Assembly (NCBI GenBank): GCA_965661625.1
Contig: CBFIEM010000001.1
Coordinates: forward strand, 222,205 to 286,204
Direction: 5' to 3'
DNA length: 64,000 nt
Source of the DNA: GCA-2705995 sp965661625
Lineage (GTDB): Bacteria > Bacteroidota > Bacteroidia > Flavobacteriales_G > Salibacteraceae
A model generated the notes under the pieces. The model saw only the letters and a program-made list of their open reading frames with translations. It searched no databases and was not told where the DNA came from. Position 1 is the first letter of the stretch; each line of letters begins with the position of its first letter. Positions 44,252 through 53,120 of this stretch are shown here, one piece after another. The translations under genes and the position numbers were made by a program.

Positions 44252-44890
44252 ATGGATATTATTCGTCACGACAAAGCATCCCTTAAAGAATTGCCGAGCA
44301 GGTTTAGAGGGCACATGTGCAATTCACTACCCGGATTTAAAAGCACCTGTTTGATTGGTACGGTAAATAACCAAGGTATTGAAAACCTTGCTGTTTTTTC
44401 TCAGCTTATTCATGTCGGTTCAAACCCAGCAATGATGGGTCTCCTGTTTAGGCCACACACCGTTCGTAGGGACACCCTTGAAAACATACGGTCTACCAAT
44501 CAGTTTACGATAAATCACATTCACGCATCTTTTGTAGCGCAAGCACACCAGACCGCTGCTAAATATGAAGCGAGTGAAAGCGAGTTTGATGCCGTTAACC
44601 TTACACCGGAATATACCGAGACCATCAAAGCTCCGTATGTGCAAGAGTCACAAATAAAAATAGGCCTTTCGCTTTGCGAAGAGGTTACTGTCCAGTCAAA
44701 CCAAACCATATTGGTTGTTGGGGCCGTTGAAGAAATTCGCTTTCCCGCGCACATTCAAGAGTCAGATGGCTACTTAGACCTTGTCAAATCGGGCACTGTG
44801 GCAGGAACAAATAGTGATGCATATTTTAATGCCGTTCCTATTAGTAGGTTTGCTTATGCGCAGCCCGGTAAGCCCACTTTGAAAATATAA
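44252..44890 (+). CDS. flavin reductase family protein (FMN-binding split barrel)
   Basis: A 212-residue protein from ATG 44252; a GTG at 44222 overlapping the previous gene is also open. The split-barrel start (FKSTCLIGTVNNQGIENLAVFSQ) and FTINHIHASF match the flavin reductase-like or FMN-binding domain. It probably binds FMN and could supply reduced flavin. It stands one base after the dehydrogenase-like gene and nine bases before photolyase, which uses FAD, so a role in flavin delivery or protection from light is possible but unproven. Confidence 0.85.
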   Translation: MDIIRHDKASLKELPSRFRGHMCNSLPGFKSTCLIGTVNNQGIENLAVFSQLIHVGSNPAMMGLLFRPHTVRRDTLENIRSTNQFTINHIHASFVAQAHQTAAKYEASESEFDAVNLTPEYTETIKAPYVQESQIKIGLSLCEEVTVQSNQTILVVGAVEEIRFPAHIQESDGYLDLVKSGTVAGTNSDAYFNAVPISRFAYAQPGKPTLKI

Positions 44891-44899
44891 GAACACAAC

Positions 44900-46210
44900 A
44901 TGAGCACTGTAGTTGTTTTTTGGTTTCGACGTGATTTAAGACTTGAGGATAACCATGGTTTATTTCAAGCTTTAAATAGTGGTTATGACGTCTTACCCAT
45001 TTTCATATTTGATAAAAACATACTTGATGATTTATCGAATAAAGCTGATCGTAGGGTTACGTTCATTCACAATCAGCTCAAGGAGATGAAAACAACGTTG
45101 AACGCGCTCGGTAAAGACATTTGGATAACGCACGATCAGCCGGAAAAAGCCTTTGATTACTTGTTTAATACGTATGAAGTAAAGGCGGTTTATACCAACG
45201 AAGATTACGAGCCTTACGCTAAGAGCAGGGATAAGCATATTGCTTCATTGTGCGAGGAAAACAATGCAGCATTCCACGCTTACAAGGATCAAGTAATTTT
45301 TGAAAAAGATGAAATTATAAAAAATGATGGGGGTTGGTACAGTGTGTATAGTCCCTACGCTAAAAAATGGAAAGCGGCATTTGAAAGTTCAATGGTAAAG
45401 CCATTTCCCTCTTCTGAAAAACTAAGCGCCTGTTTAAGCGTTGAAGATTTTGAATTTCCGTCTTTAGAAAGCCTTGGTTTCATCGAAAAACAAGACCACC
45501 TACCTCACCCAAACTTGTCGAAAACCCTACTAGAAAATTACGCTGTTACACGCGACATACCCTCAGTAAAGGGGACTTCTCGAGCAAGTGTTCATTTGCG
45601 TTTTGGTTCTGTTAGCCCAAGAGCCCTTGTTCAGCACGGGTTGAAACACAGCGAAAAATGGCTAAACGAGCTTATCTGGAGGGAGTTCTACATGATGATT
45701 CTTCACCACAATCCACATATAGTAAATGCGTCGTTTAGGCCTGAATACGACAATATTCCCTGGAGAAATAATACCGAAGAGTTTGAAAAATGGTGCAGTG
45801 GTAATACTGGATACCCTATTGTTGATGCGGGTATGCGGGAGTTGAATAACACCGGTTTTATGCATAACCGAGTGCGTATGATAACTGCGAGCTTCTTAGT
45901 TAAACATTTGCTGATTGATTGGCGATGGGGTGAGGCCTACTTTGCTGAAAAGCTAACAGATTATGAGCTTTCATCAAACAATGGTGGCTGGCAATGGGCC
46001 GCTGGTTCTGGTTGCGATGCAGCACCATACTTCAGGGTATTTAATCCTACACTCCAACTGAAAAAGTTCGACGAGGAATTGAAATACGTTCAAACATGGG
46101 TTCCGGAATACAACGAATTGACCTATCAACAAAACCAGGTTGTGGAGCATAAGTTTGCACGTAATAGAGCAATTGAAACTTATAAAGAAGCACTCAAGCA
46201 AGGCAGTTAA
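44900..46210 (+). CDS. phrB: deoxyribodipyrimidine photolyase / cryptochrome
   Basis: A 436-residue flavoprotein. The N-terminal antenna domain begins VVVFWFRRDLRLEDNHGLFQ, and the C-terminal FAD domain contains ELIWREFYMMI, GYPIVDAGMRELNNTGFMHN, RVRMITASFLVKHLLIDW and NNGGWQWAAGSGCDAAPYFR. This is the class I photolyase pattern: it repairs UV-induced pyrimidine dimers with blue light. Whether it repairs DNA or signals cannot be decided here. The antenna could be a pterin made by folE and its partners, or 8-HDF. It ends the light-response block. Confidence 0.95.
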   Translation: MSTVVVFWFRRDLRLEDNHGLFQALNSGYDVLPIFIFDKNILDDLSNKADRRVTFIHNQLKEMKTTLNALGKDIWITHDQPEKAFDYLFNTYEVKAVYTNEDYEPYAKSRDKHIASLCEENNAAFHAYKDQVIFEKDEIIKNDGGWYSVYSPYAKKWKAAFESSMVKPFPSSEKLSACLSVEDFEFPSLESLGFIEKQDHLPHPNLSKTLLENYAVTRDIPSVKGTSRASVHLRFGSVSPRALVQHGLKHSEKWLNELIWREFYMMILHHNPHIVNASFRPEYDNIPWRNNTEEFEKWCSGNTGYPIVDAGMRELNNTGFMHNRVRMITASFLVKHLLIDWRWGEAYFAEKLTDYELSSNNGGWQWAAGSGCDAAPYFRVFNPTLQLKKFDEELKYVQTWVPEYNELTYQQNQVVEHKFARNRAIETYKEALKQGS

Positions 46211-46217
46211 CATAGCG

Positions 46218-46326
46218 TAAACAAACACGTTGTTATTTAGAATGGTTAAAAACAATAACATTGAGTTAGGTTGTGCACAACACTTCAAATGATCTTTTCC
46301 GAAAATCAACAAACACATATTGTTTA
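46218..46326 (+). promoter_or_regulatory. palindrome and motif-bearing gap after photolyase
   Basis: The 239-base gap between photolyase and the PhoX-like gene holds no gene. TAAACAA occurs at 46218-46224 and TTGTTTA at 46320-46326, the same heptamer found before the MerR and sigma factor genes. A perfect 12-base palindrome GTTGTGCACAAC lies at 46270-46281. They may regulate the PhoX-like gene, but could be chance in AT-rich DNA. Confidence 0.3.
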
Positions 46327-46449
46327 TTTTCAGTTAGTTATTATGCTTTTAGCTCCATGTTGGTGGTTTAACCAAACGGTAATATTCAGAAGATAATAGA
46401 ATAAGAGGTGTACGCTTCATTTGCAGTACAAACTCTAATTCTAATTACC

Positions 46450-48309
46450 ATGACTAAAATTTTACGTTCTACAGTTGTTCTCGCTTCTATAGCGACAGCT
46501 GTTTCGGGACAAACTCATTTTCCTGGAGAAATCGATGTAACAAGCTGGAATGCATCTGACTGGATTCCTTCTGAAGTAATTGTTCCTGCCTCACCGCTAA
46601 AAACACAAATACTTTTTGTTGGTGGTGTTGACGAAGTTCAAACCCTAGACGCCAATGGAAGTCCAAATGGCTCAACTCCTGCCAAAGAGTGGCACGACTT
46701 CATCGGATTCACTGAAGATGAATCGGGCAATGACCTCGGCTGGGTATCAGTGAATCACGAGATGGTTCTTGCTGATGATAAGATTGGCGACGGTGGCGGT
46801 ATGACTGTATTTAAAGTTACTCGCGACCCAAACAATGATACCCTTATTATCGTTGAGCAATCACTTGCAGACGGACGTACAGGATCCTTCTTTAACGTTG
46901 ACTTCGTTAATACTGTAGGTGAAACAGGTATGAATTGCGGCGGTATTACCTCTGTTGTTGATGGGCGTATTTGGACTGCAGAAGAGTGGTTCCGTTCCAG
47001 CACGGCTTCAATATACAACGGAGGAGGCGGTGTTCGCGATACTGCTGACTGGACCATTGACACCGATATTACCGGTGACTTCAACGGTCAAACTATTCGT
47101 AAATACGAAAACTTCAACTATATGGTTGAAATTGACCCTCGAGAAGCAACAGCTATTCGCAAGCAATACAACTGGGGTCGGATGGGCTTTGAAGGTGGTG
47201 TTGTAATGGAAGACAACAAGACTGTTTACCTCGGTGTAGATGCAACTCCTGCCGCATGGTTCAAGTTTGTTGCTGACAATGCTGGCGACTTTACATCAGG
47301 CAGTCTCTATGCATACAAACAAGATGGAAGCAATCATTGGATTCAGATTGATAACTCACAACTAAGCAATATGTTGAACGTTTCAGAGATTGCATTCCAA
47401 AACGGTGCAACGATGTTCAACCGTGTTGAGTGGGTAACTCAATCAGAAAACGGAAGCGTTTACTTCACTGAAACTGGCCGTGACAACCCTGGTGGACGTT
47501 GGGCTGATGAAGCTCAAGATGGTGGTGTTCACGCTGAGCACCATATGATGCGTGCAATGCAACAAGGCACCCATCCAGACTCGTCTGATTACAACGATTA
47601 CTACGGTCGCGTAATGGAGTTCAACCCATCCAATGACGAAATGCGCGTGTTTGTTTCTGGTGGACCTGAATTCAACATGCAGGACGTTCCACTTAATGCA
47701 TACCCTCACAAACACTTATCTAATCCTGATGGACTGTCAATGATCAACATTGAGGGCCGTGAATTTATGATTATTTGTGAAGACTTAAATGGCTCTTCTC
47801 ACGGTAGAATGCCTGCGGGAATTTCAAACAGAACCTGCGAAATGTACCTGCTAGATATGGCGATTAACAACCCTACCGTTAACGATTTAATTCGTGTTGC
47901 TGTTGTTCCTGCTGGAGCTGAAATCACTGGAGCATCGCCAACACCAGATGGCAAAACAATCCTTTTCAACTCACAGCATCCTAATGATGACCCAGCCGTA
48001 AACGACTTCCCATTCAATCACTCATTAACGGTTGCTGTTACAGGATGGGATGAGGCTTTGCTCTCAGGAAACTTAGACCCCTTAACAACGGAAGAGATAG
48101 ACTCTACAAAAGGGTTTAAGATGTTTCCAAACCCTGCCACTCGTGAGGTGCGGTTTAGTGAAGTTCTGGATGTTGCTTTGTATGATCTGTCTGGTCGTCG
48201 CATCCGTGTAATTCGAAATACAAACTTCATGGATATTTCTGACCTTACTTCAGGTACGTACTTTGTTCGCACTGAAGATGGAAATACACAACCACTTATT
48301 ATCAAGTAA
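46450..48309 (+). CDS. PhoX/DUF839 family protein with type IX secretion sorting tail
   Basis: A 619-residue exported protein from ATG 46450. The signal peptide is TKILRSTVVLASIATAVSGQ. The body resembles PhoX-type (DUF839) calcium-dependent alkaline phosphatases: DDLGWVSVNHEMVL-type segments, FEGGVVMEDNKTVYLG, EWVTQSENGSVYFTETGRDN and FNPSNDEMRVFVSGG. The last 70 residues (KMFPNPATREVRFSEV, VALYDLSGRRIRVI, LTSGTYFVRTEDG) are a type A sorting domain for the type IX secretion system. It may act on organic phosphate at the cell surface; the active-site assignment is not certain. Confidence 0.9.
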   Translation: MTKILRSTVVLASIATAVSGQTHFPGEIDVTSWNASDWIPSEVIVPASPLKTQILFVGGVDEVQTLDANGSPNGSTPAKEWHDFIGFTEDESGNDLGWVSVNHEMVLADDKIGDGGGMTVFKVTRDPNNDTLIIVEQSLADGRTGSFFNVDFVNTVGETGMNCGGITSVVDGRIWTAEEWFRSSTASIYNGGGGVRDTADWTIDTDITGDFNGQTIRKYENFNYMVEIDPREATAIRKQYNWGRMGFEGGVVMEDNKTVYLGVDATPAAWFKFVADNAGDFTSGSLYAYKQDGSNHWIQIDNSQLSNMLNVSEIAFQNGATMFNRVEWVTQSENGSVYFTETGRDNPGGRWADEAQDGGVHAEHHMMRAMQQGTHPDSSDYNDYYGRVMEFNPSNDEMRVFVSGGPEFNMQDVPLNAYPHKHLSNPDGLSMINIEGREFMIICEDLNGSSHGRMPAGISNRTCEMYLLDMAINNPTVNDLIRVAVVPAGAEITGASPTPDGKTILFNSQHPNDDPAVNDFPFNHSLTVAVTGWDEALLSGNLDPLTTEEIDSTKGFKMFPNPATREVRFSEVLDVALYDLSGRRIRVIRNTNFMDISDLTSGTYFVRTEDGNTQPLIIK

Positions 48310-48388
48310 TGCTTTTCTCATAGCAATGTTACCTAAGGCCGGCTCTTACTTTGAGTAATTGCTGGTCTTAGGTTCTTTTCTTCACTTT

Positions 48389-50347
48389 ATGTTTCGAAAA
48401 AATCTTCCGGCTTTACTCTTTTTGTCCGCTTTGTACGTCCTCATTTTGCTAAGTTCTGCATCTAGAGGGGTGTCTGATGCATACCATAGTGTTCAAGCCA
48501 AACAACTTTTTGAAAAAAATACTGAAACCTTCTTGCTGGGGTTAAGCGACCTTCAGTCCTCAATAAATAAACTATCGAGCGCTCCTTCTTCGCAAAAAAA
48601 TTGTCGGAATCAGTTCATCTCCCTTAGAAACGAGTATAAAAAGCTTGAAATTTTATTGCGCTACTTTGACCCACAAGGTGTTAAAGATTTTATCAACGGT
48701 GCTCCTTTACCATCTATTGAACGCAAGGTTGCTGACTTGAATGTTCTCGAACCTTCTGGTCTTCAGGTAATAGAAGAGCTTCTTTACGCTGCAAACCCTG
48801 TTTCGAATAAACACGCATTAAACCAAGAAATCACTGCCCTTCGCAAGCAATCTGAGCGCATTTTCGCTCCGTTGTTTTCGATGCAATTTGAAGACCGCCA
48901 CGTTTTTGAAGCAGTTCTTCAAGCACACAATACAGCTTTTACCCTTTCTCTTTCTGGGTTTGATAACCCGGGAAGCCAAAACGGTGTTAATGAAGCATAT
49001 GCTATTTTAAACGGTTCTCAAGACCTCCTAAAACCATATATTTCCTACTATGCTTCCATTAAAGCGAATGAAGCTCAACAAATAACTGCATCGTTTCTTC
49101 GAGCAACAAAATACCTTGTAGAAAATCCTGATTTCGCCTCCTTTAATCGGGCCGCTTTTTACCGAGACTACTTAGCCCCTCTCAACTCCCGCATTTTAAA
49201 GATGCAGCTGGGTTTGGAAATTGAAACGGTCTATGAAACGAGTTCTCAAAAAAGAAGTATTGACTACTTATCTACTGAGCTATTTAATGCTAGCTATTTT
49301 AACCCATACTATTACTTACGTCTTGAAGAACGGTTTGACAACAAACATACTCAAGACCTTGGTAGGCTTCTCTTTTTCGATCCAGTTTTGAGTTACAATA
49401 ACGAGCGGTCATGCGCTTCCTGCCATAAGCCGGAGAAAGGGTTCACAGATGGTTTAGCCAAAAGCATAGCCTCTGATTTTGAAGGAACAGTGAGTAGAAA
49501 TGCGCCGACAGTCCTAAATAGTACAATTACAGCAAGGTTTTTCCACGATTTAAGAGCTAATCACCTTGAAGCTCAAATAGAACATGTTATTCGTTCGCAT
49601 GACGAATTTAGAACGGATTACACAGAAATAATTTCCAAACTTGAGCAAAGCTCAGCGTACAAATCCCTATTTCAAAAAGCCTACCCTTCTTTCAGTGCAA
49701 AGCCTATTTCAAAAAAGACTATGTCATTAGCATTGGCTTCATACATGGCCACGCTTAACTCATTCAATAGCCCATTCGATGGCTATATGCGCAAAGAACA
49801 CGATACCTTATCAAAAGCGGCTATAGCTGGTTTTAATCTTTTTATGGGAAAGGCACTTTGTGGAACTTGTCATTTTGCCCCTGCATTTAATGGAACGGTC
49901 CCCCCACTATACACTGAGTCAGAATCTGAGGTGCTTGGCGTTACAGTAAATGCTGATTTTGAAAACCCAGATTTAGACCCTGACCTCGGTCGGTTGGCAA
50001 ACGGAATCATTCGTGAAGAAGCTGAATTCTATCGGTTTGCTTTTAAAACACCCACTGTCAGAAATGTTGCTATAACAGGACCATACTTTCACAACGGCGG
50101 TTTTAACAGTCTTGAAGATGTTGTGGCTTTCTATAACCACGGTGGTGGAGCCGGCTTAGGAATTGACTTACCAAATCAAACCCTTCCTTTTGATTCTTTA
50201 AGCTTGACAGAAACAGAACAAGCTCAAATTGTGGCATTCATGGAAGCACTGACAGACACTGCTGGGCTAACGCTTCGTCCAAAACAATTACCCGCATTTC
50301 CAGCAGGCAGTCCGTTGAATAATCGCAAAATTGGAGGAACGTATTAA
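48389..50347 (+). CDS. dihaem cytochrome c peroxidase family protein (MauG/CCP type)
   Basis: A 652-residue exported protein from ATG 48389, with a signal or anchor segment (ALLFLSALYVLILLSSAS). Residues 30-300 are a helical domain with a weak likeness to imelysin/EfeO (DPQGVKDFINGAP, EPSGLQVIEELL). The C-terminal half is a dihaem peroxidase: C342-A-S-C345-H346 and C491-G-T-C494-H495. It reduces peroxide or oxidises a partner in the periplasm. The redoxin gene starts within its stop (TAATG), followed by two more overlapping genes. Confidence 0.92.
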   Translation: MFRKNLPALLFLSALYVLILLSSASRGVSDAYHSVQAKQLFEKNTETFLLGLSDLQSSINKLSSAPSSQKNCRNQFISLRNEYKKLEILLRYFDPQGVKDFINGAPLPSIERKVADLNVLEPSGLQVIEELLYAANPVSNKHALNQEITALRKQSERIFAPLFSMQFEDRHVFEAVLQAHNTAFTLSLSGFDNPGSQNGVNEAYAILNGSQDLLKPYISYYASIKANEAQQITASFLRATKYLVENPDFASFNRAAFYRDYLAPLNSRILKMQLGLEIETVYETSSQKRSIDYLSTELFNASYFNPYYYLRLEERFDNKHTQDLGRLLFFDPVLSYNNERSCASCHKPEKGFTDGLAKSIASDFEGTVSRNAPTVLNSTITARFFHDLRANHLEAQIEHVIRSHDEFRTDYTEIISKLEQSSAYKSLFQKAYPSFSAKPISKKTMSLALASYMATLNSFNSPFDGYMRKEHDTLSKAAIAGFNLFMGKALCGTCHFAPAFNGTVPPLYTESESEVLGVTVNADFENPDLDPDLGRLANGIIREEAEFYRFAFKTPTVRNVAITGPYFHNGGFNSLEDVVAFYNHGGGAGLGIDLPNQTLPFDSLSLTETEQAQIVAFMEALTDTAGLTLRPKQLPAFPAGSPLNNRKIGGTY

Positions 50348-50892
50348 TGCGAAGCCTTCTGCTGTTTTTAGTACTTATTACATCTTCAGGTTATAGCCAG
50401 TCTCTTAAAGGTTTGGACAAGAATGTGTACCCGCTTCACCACCCGTTAACAACAGGTGTTTCCGTATTTGTTTGGGTCTCTCCAGAGTGTCCATTGTGTC
50501 AAAACTATACATTACCCCTTCGCGCGTTAAACAAGAAATATGGCAGTAAAATAAACCTGTTCGGCATTGTCCCCGGAAGCGATTTCAAACGCAAAAACCT
50601 CATCTATTTTAAGCACAAGTACCGAATAGATTTTCCACTTCTATTGGACCCTGACTACACTTTTACAAAAAAGTTGAACGCCAAAGTCACACCTGAGGTG
50701 GTTGTTTATTTTAACGGCACTGAAACCTATCGCGGCGCTATTGATAATTGGGCTGTTTCTTTGGGTAAGCACCGACAAAAGGCAACCTCTTTCTTTCTTG
50801 AGGATGCTATTAGCGCAGCCTTAAATAATCAAACTCCAACAATTCAAAACACTGACCCAATAGGTTGTTACATCTATGCGTTACCTCATTAA
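50347..50892 (+). CDS. exported redoxin (AhpC/TSA or thiol-disulfide type)
   Basis: A 181-residue thioredoxin-fold protein with a signal peptide (RSLLLFLVLITSSGYSQ). The redox pair is C48-P-L-C51 in VSPECPLCQNYTLP, and the C-terminal KVTPEVVVYFNG contains the cis-proline region. It probably handles peroxide or thiol exchange in the periplasm. It overlaps the peroxidase gene by one base and the next gene by 17, so all act as a unit. Confidence 0.88.
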   Translation: MRSLLLFLVLITSSGYSQSLKGLDKNVYPLHHPLTTGVSVFVWVSPECPLCQNYTLPLRALNKKYGSKINLFGIVPGSDFKRKNLIYFKHKYRIDFPLLLDPDYTFTKKLNAKVTPEVVVYFNGTETYRGAIDNWAVSLGKHRQKATSFFLEDAISAALNNQTPTIQNTDPIGCYIYALPH

Positions 50893-52219
50893 TATCGTCA
50901 TATTATGTTGTTGGAGCTTTTCTTACTCCCAACCTTTTTTTTATGGGGAAGTAGACCACATTGTCCAAAAACATTGCGCAAGGTGTCATGGAGAAAATGG
51001 CCCTGCACCATTTCCACTTGAAACGTATAAAGATGTTTCCAAAAGAGCACAGTTCGTTCAATTTGTAACAGAGCAACGTATTATGCCGCCATGGAAAGCA
51101 AATCCCCACTATCGCACTTTCGTTGGTGAAAATTACCTCTCCAAAAAAGAGCTTGAAACAATTCGAGAGTGGGTTGCTGCAGGTGCGCCGAAAGGAAAGA
51201 AAAAAAATCGCACATCATCCTCAAATTTCACGCAATGGGATATTGCTGCAGATTTAACCCTTTCGATGAAAAACCCAGTACCTATTCCTGGTACAAATAG
51301 CCACCATTTTATCTGCTACGCCATTCCTTATGAATTAGATCAAGATACTTTTGTAAAATCCATCCAGTTTATTCCGGGAAATAGGCAGTTGGTTCATCAT
51401 TGTAGTTATCAACTTTTAGCTGTACATCCCGATGTATCATTTGAAAACATGCCAGAATACTTTGTATTCTCAGAAGATTCAATAAACGCCATTGACGATG
51501 ACCATGATTATTCTTTTTTTGATTTATTAGGTCCACAAGGTCAAAAACCAAAGGAGGTGTTTCATAATGGTTGGTTACCCGGGGCTTCTCCATTAAAATA
51601 TCCTGAAGGAATCGGTTTTTACATGCCAAAGAAGGGGGTGCTTTTGATACGCAACCTCCACTATTCTCCATCACCCATTCCAACGCAGGATTTGAGCCAA
51701 TTTCGTTTTCGTTTTGCCGAAAAACCGATTGATCGTGTAGTGCTATTCGCAGCTTTCAAACCTACTGGTATTGATTATTCAAAAGAACACGTTATTCGGG
51801 CAAATACTCGAGACACTTTTGAAATGAATATTAAATTACACCAAGATGTGTCCCTATTGAACGTGAACCCTCACATGCATGAGCTAGGTAGCTACTTCAT
51901 AGCATATGCAATCTCGCCTTCCAAAGACACCATTCCTTTAATTGAGATTCCAGCGTGGGATTTTAACTGGCAAGAGTTCTATCAGTTTAAAAATCCTATA
52001 AAAATTCCAGCAGGTTCGGTATTATATGCCAAAGGAACATACAATAACACAACGAGCAACCTGTCTAACCCATTTGACCCCCCACAAGACGTCTACTTCG
52101 AGCGAGGAGGAATGGAAGAAACGGAGGAAATGCTCCGTTTAACCTTCCTCTATTTGCCGTACAGACCAGGAGATGAATCCATCATTTTAAACCCAGCGCA
52201 CCATGGAAGCAATCATTGA
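50876..52219 (+). CDS. cytochrome c fused to a PHM-like copper monooxygenase domain
   Basis: A 447-residue exported protein with a signal peptide (RYLINIVILCCWSFSYSQ). Residues 25-110 form a monohaem c domain (C34-A-R-C37-H38). The remainder has the ligand order of peptidylglycine hydroxylating monooxygenase: H174-H175, H262, H333-x-H335 and M413 (in GGMEETEEM), which in PHM bind the CuH and CuM coppers. It is probably a copper-dependent oxidase or hydroxylase fed by its own haem. Substrate unknown. It overlaps both neighbours by 17 bases. Confidence 0.88.
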   Translation: MRYLINIVILCCWSFSYSQPFFYGEVDHIVQKHCARCHGENGPAPFPLETYKDVSKRAQFVQFVTEQRIMPPWKANPHYRTFVGENYLSKKELETIREWVAAGAPKGKKKNRTSSSNFTQWDIAADLTLSMKNPVPIPGTNSHHFICYAIPYELDQDTFVKSIQFIPGNRQLVHHCSYQLLAVHPDVSFENMPEYFVFSEDSINAIDDDHDYSFFDLLGPQGQKPKEVFHNGWLPGASPLKYPEGIGFYMPKKGVLLIRNLHYSPSPIPTQDLSQFRFRFAEKPIDRVVLFAAFKPTGIDYSKEHVIRANTRDTFEMNIKLHQDVSLLNVNPHMHELGSYFIAYAISPSKDTIPLIEIPAWDFNWQEFYQFKNPIKIPAGSVLYAKGTYNNTTSNLSNPFDPPQDVYFERGGMEETEEMLRLTFLYLPYRPGDESIILNPAHHGSNH

Positions 52220-53120
52220 AAACACCACTACAAAACAACCAAAAACTTGGAAAATTAAACCTGTAAAAGCGCTGGCAATAACCATAGTCATTACACTTAT
52301 TACTATGTCTTTTGAGTTTATAGTAAGTGCTATTACTGGAAGTTTAATGCTCTGGAGTGATGGTATTCATATGCTTTCTCATGCTGCGTCATTAGGCGTA
52401 TCACTAATTGCAGCAACCATCGCCTCTAAGCCAACAAGTCGTCGGTTTCCTTTTGGGTTGCACCGGGTCGAGATTGTGGCAGCTCATATTAACGGTATTG
52501 GATTAGGGATATTTACCTTGTTCATCGTTTACGAAAGTTTTTTACAGCTTCTTGACCCACATGAAATCATGAGTCGGGAAATGATGATTGTTGCGGCTAT
52601 TGGTTTGGTTGTGAATCTACTTACCGCTTTTATTTTAAGCAAGGCAGGATTAGAAGACTTAAACACTAAAAGTGCCTTTTTACACTTATTAGCAGACACC
52701 TTTTCTTCGATTGCAATTCTTGTAGGTGGTGTTATTATGGTTTATACGGAGTGGTTTTGGATTGACGCTTTGCTGAGTATGATTATTGCACTTGTAATTG
52801 GTAAATGGGCTTGGGGATTATTGCGAGAATCCTTCTTGATCCTCATGGATAGATCACCAGAACATATCAATTACTTCGCATTGGAAACTGAATTGAAAAA
52901 ACAATTCGGACAAGTGAGACGCATTAAATCATTCAAAGTTTGGGAAATAAAAACCAGCTCTTATGCCGGCACCTTGCATTTATCGGTTGGTAATTTAGGT
53001 TCTGCTGCATATTTCGGATTACAGCAATCCATCAGCAAGTACCTGCGTGAGCATTACCAAATTAATGAAATGACGATTCAAATGGACATGCACGACCAGC
53101 CTAATTACTCCACGCATTAA
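52203..53120 (+). CDS. cation diffusion facilitator family transporter
   Basis: A 305-residue inner-membrane metal/proton antiporter with six hydrophobic helices and a cytoplasmic C-terminal domain. The metal sites differ from CzcD (HxxxD in both): helix 2 has H56-M-L-S-H60 and helix 5 has H161-L-L-A-D165. HxxxH in helix 2 recalls DmeF-type cobalt/nickel exporters. It probably removes a divalent metal and may serve the copper/haem cluster to which it is coupled. Its last 20 bases overlap convergent pgi. Confidence 0.92.
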   Translation: MEAIIENTTTKQPKTWKIKPVKALAITIVITLITMSFEFIVSAITGSLMLWSDGIHMLSHAASLGVSLIAATIASKPTSRRFPFGLHRVEIVAAHINGIGLGIFTLFIVYESFLQLLDPHEIMSREMMIVAAIGLVVNLLTAFILSKAGLEDLNTKSAFLHLLADTFSSIAILVGGVIMVYTEWFWIDALLSMIIALVIGKWAWGLLRESFLILMDRSPEHINYFALETELKKQFGQVRRIKSFKVWEIKTSSYAGTLHLSVGNLGSAAYFGLQQSISKYLREHYQINEMTIQMDMHDQPNYSTH

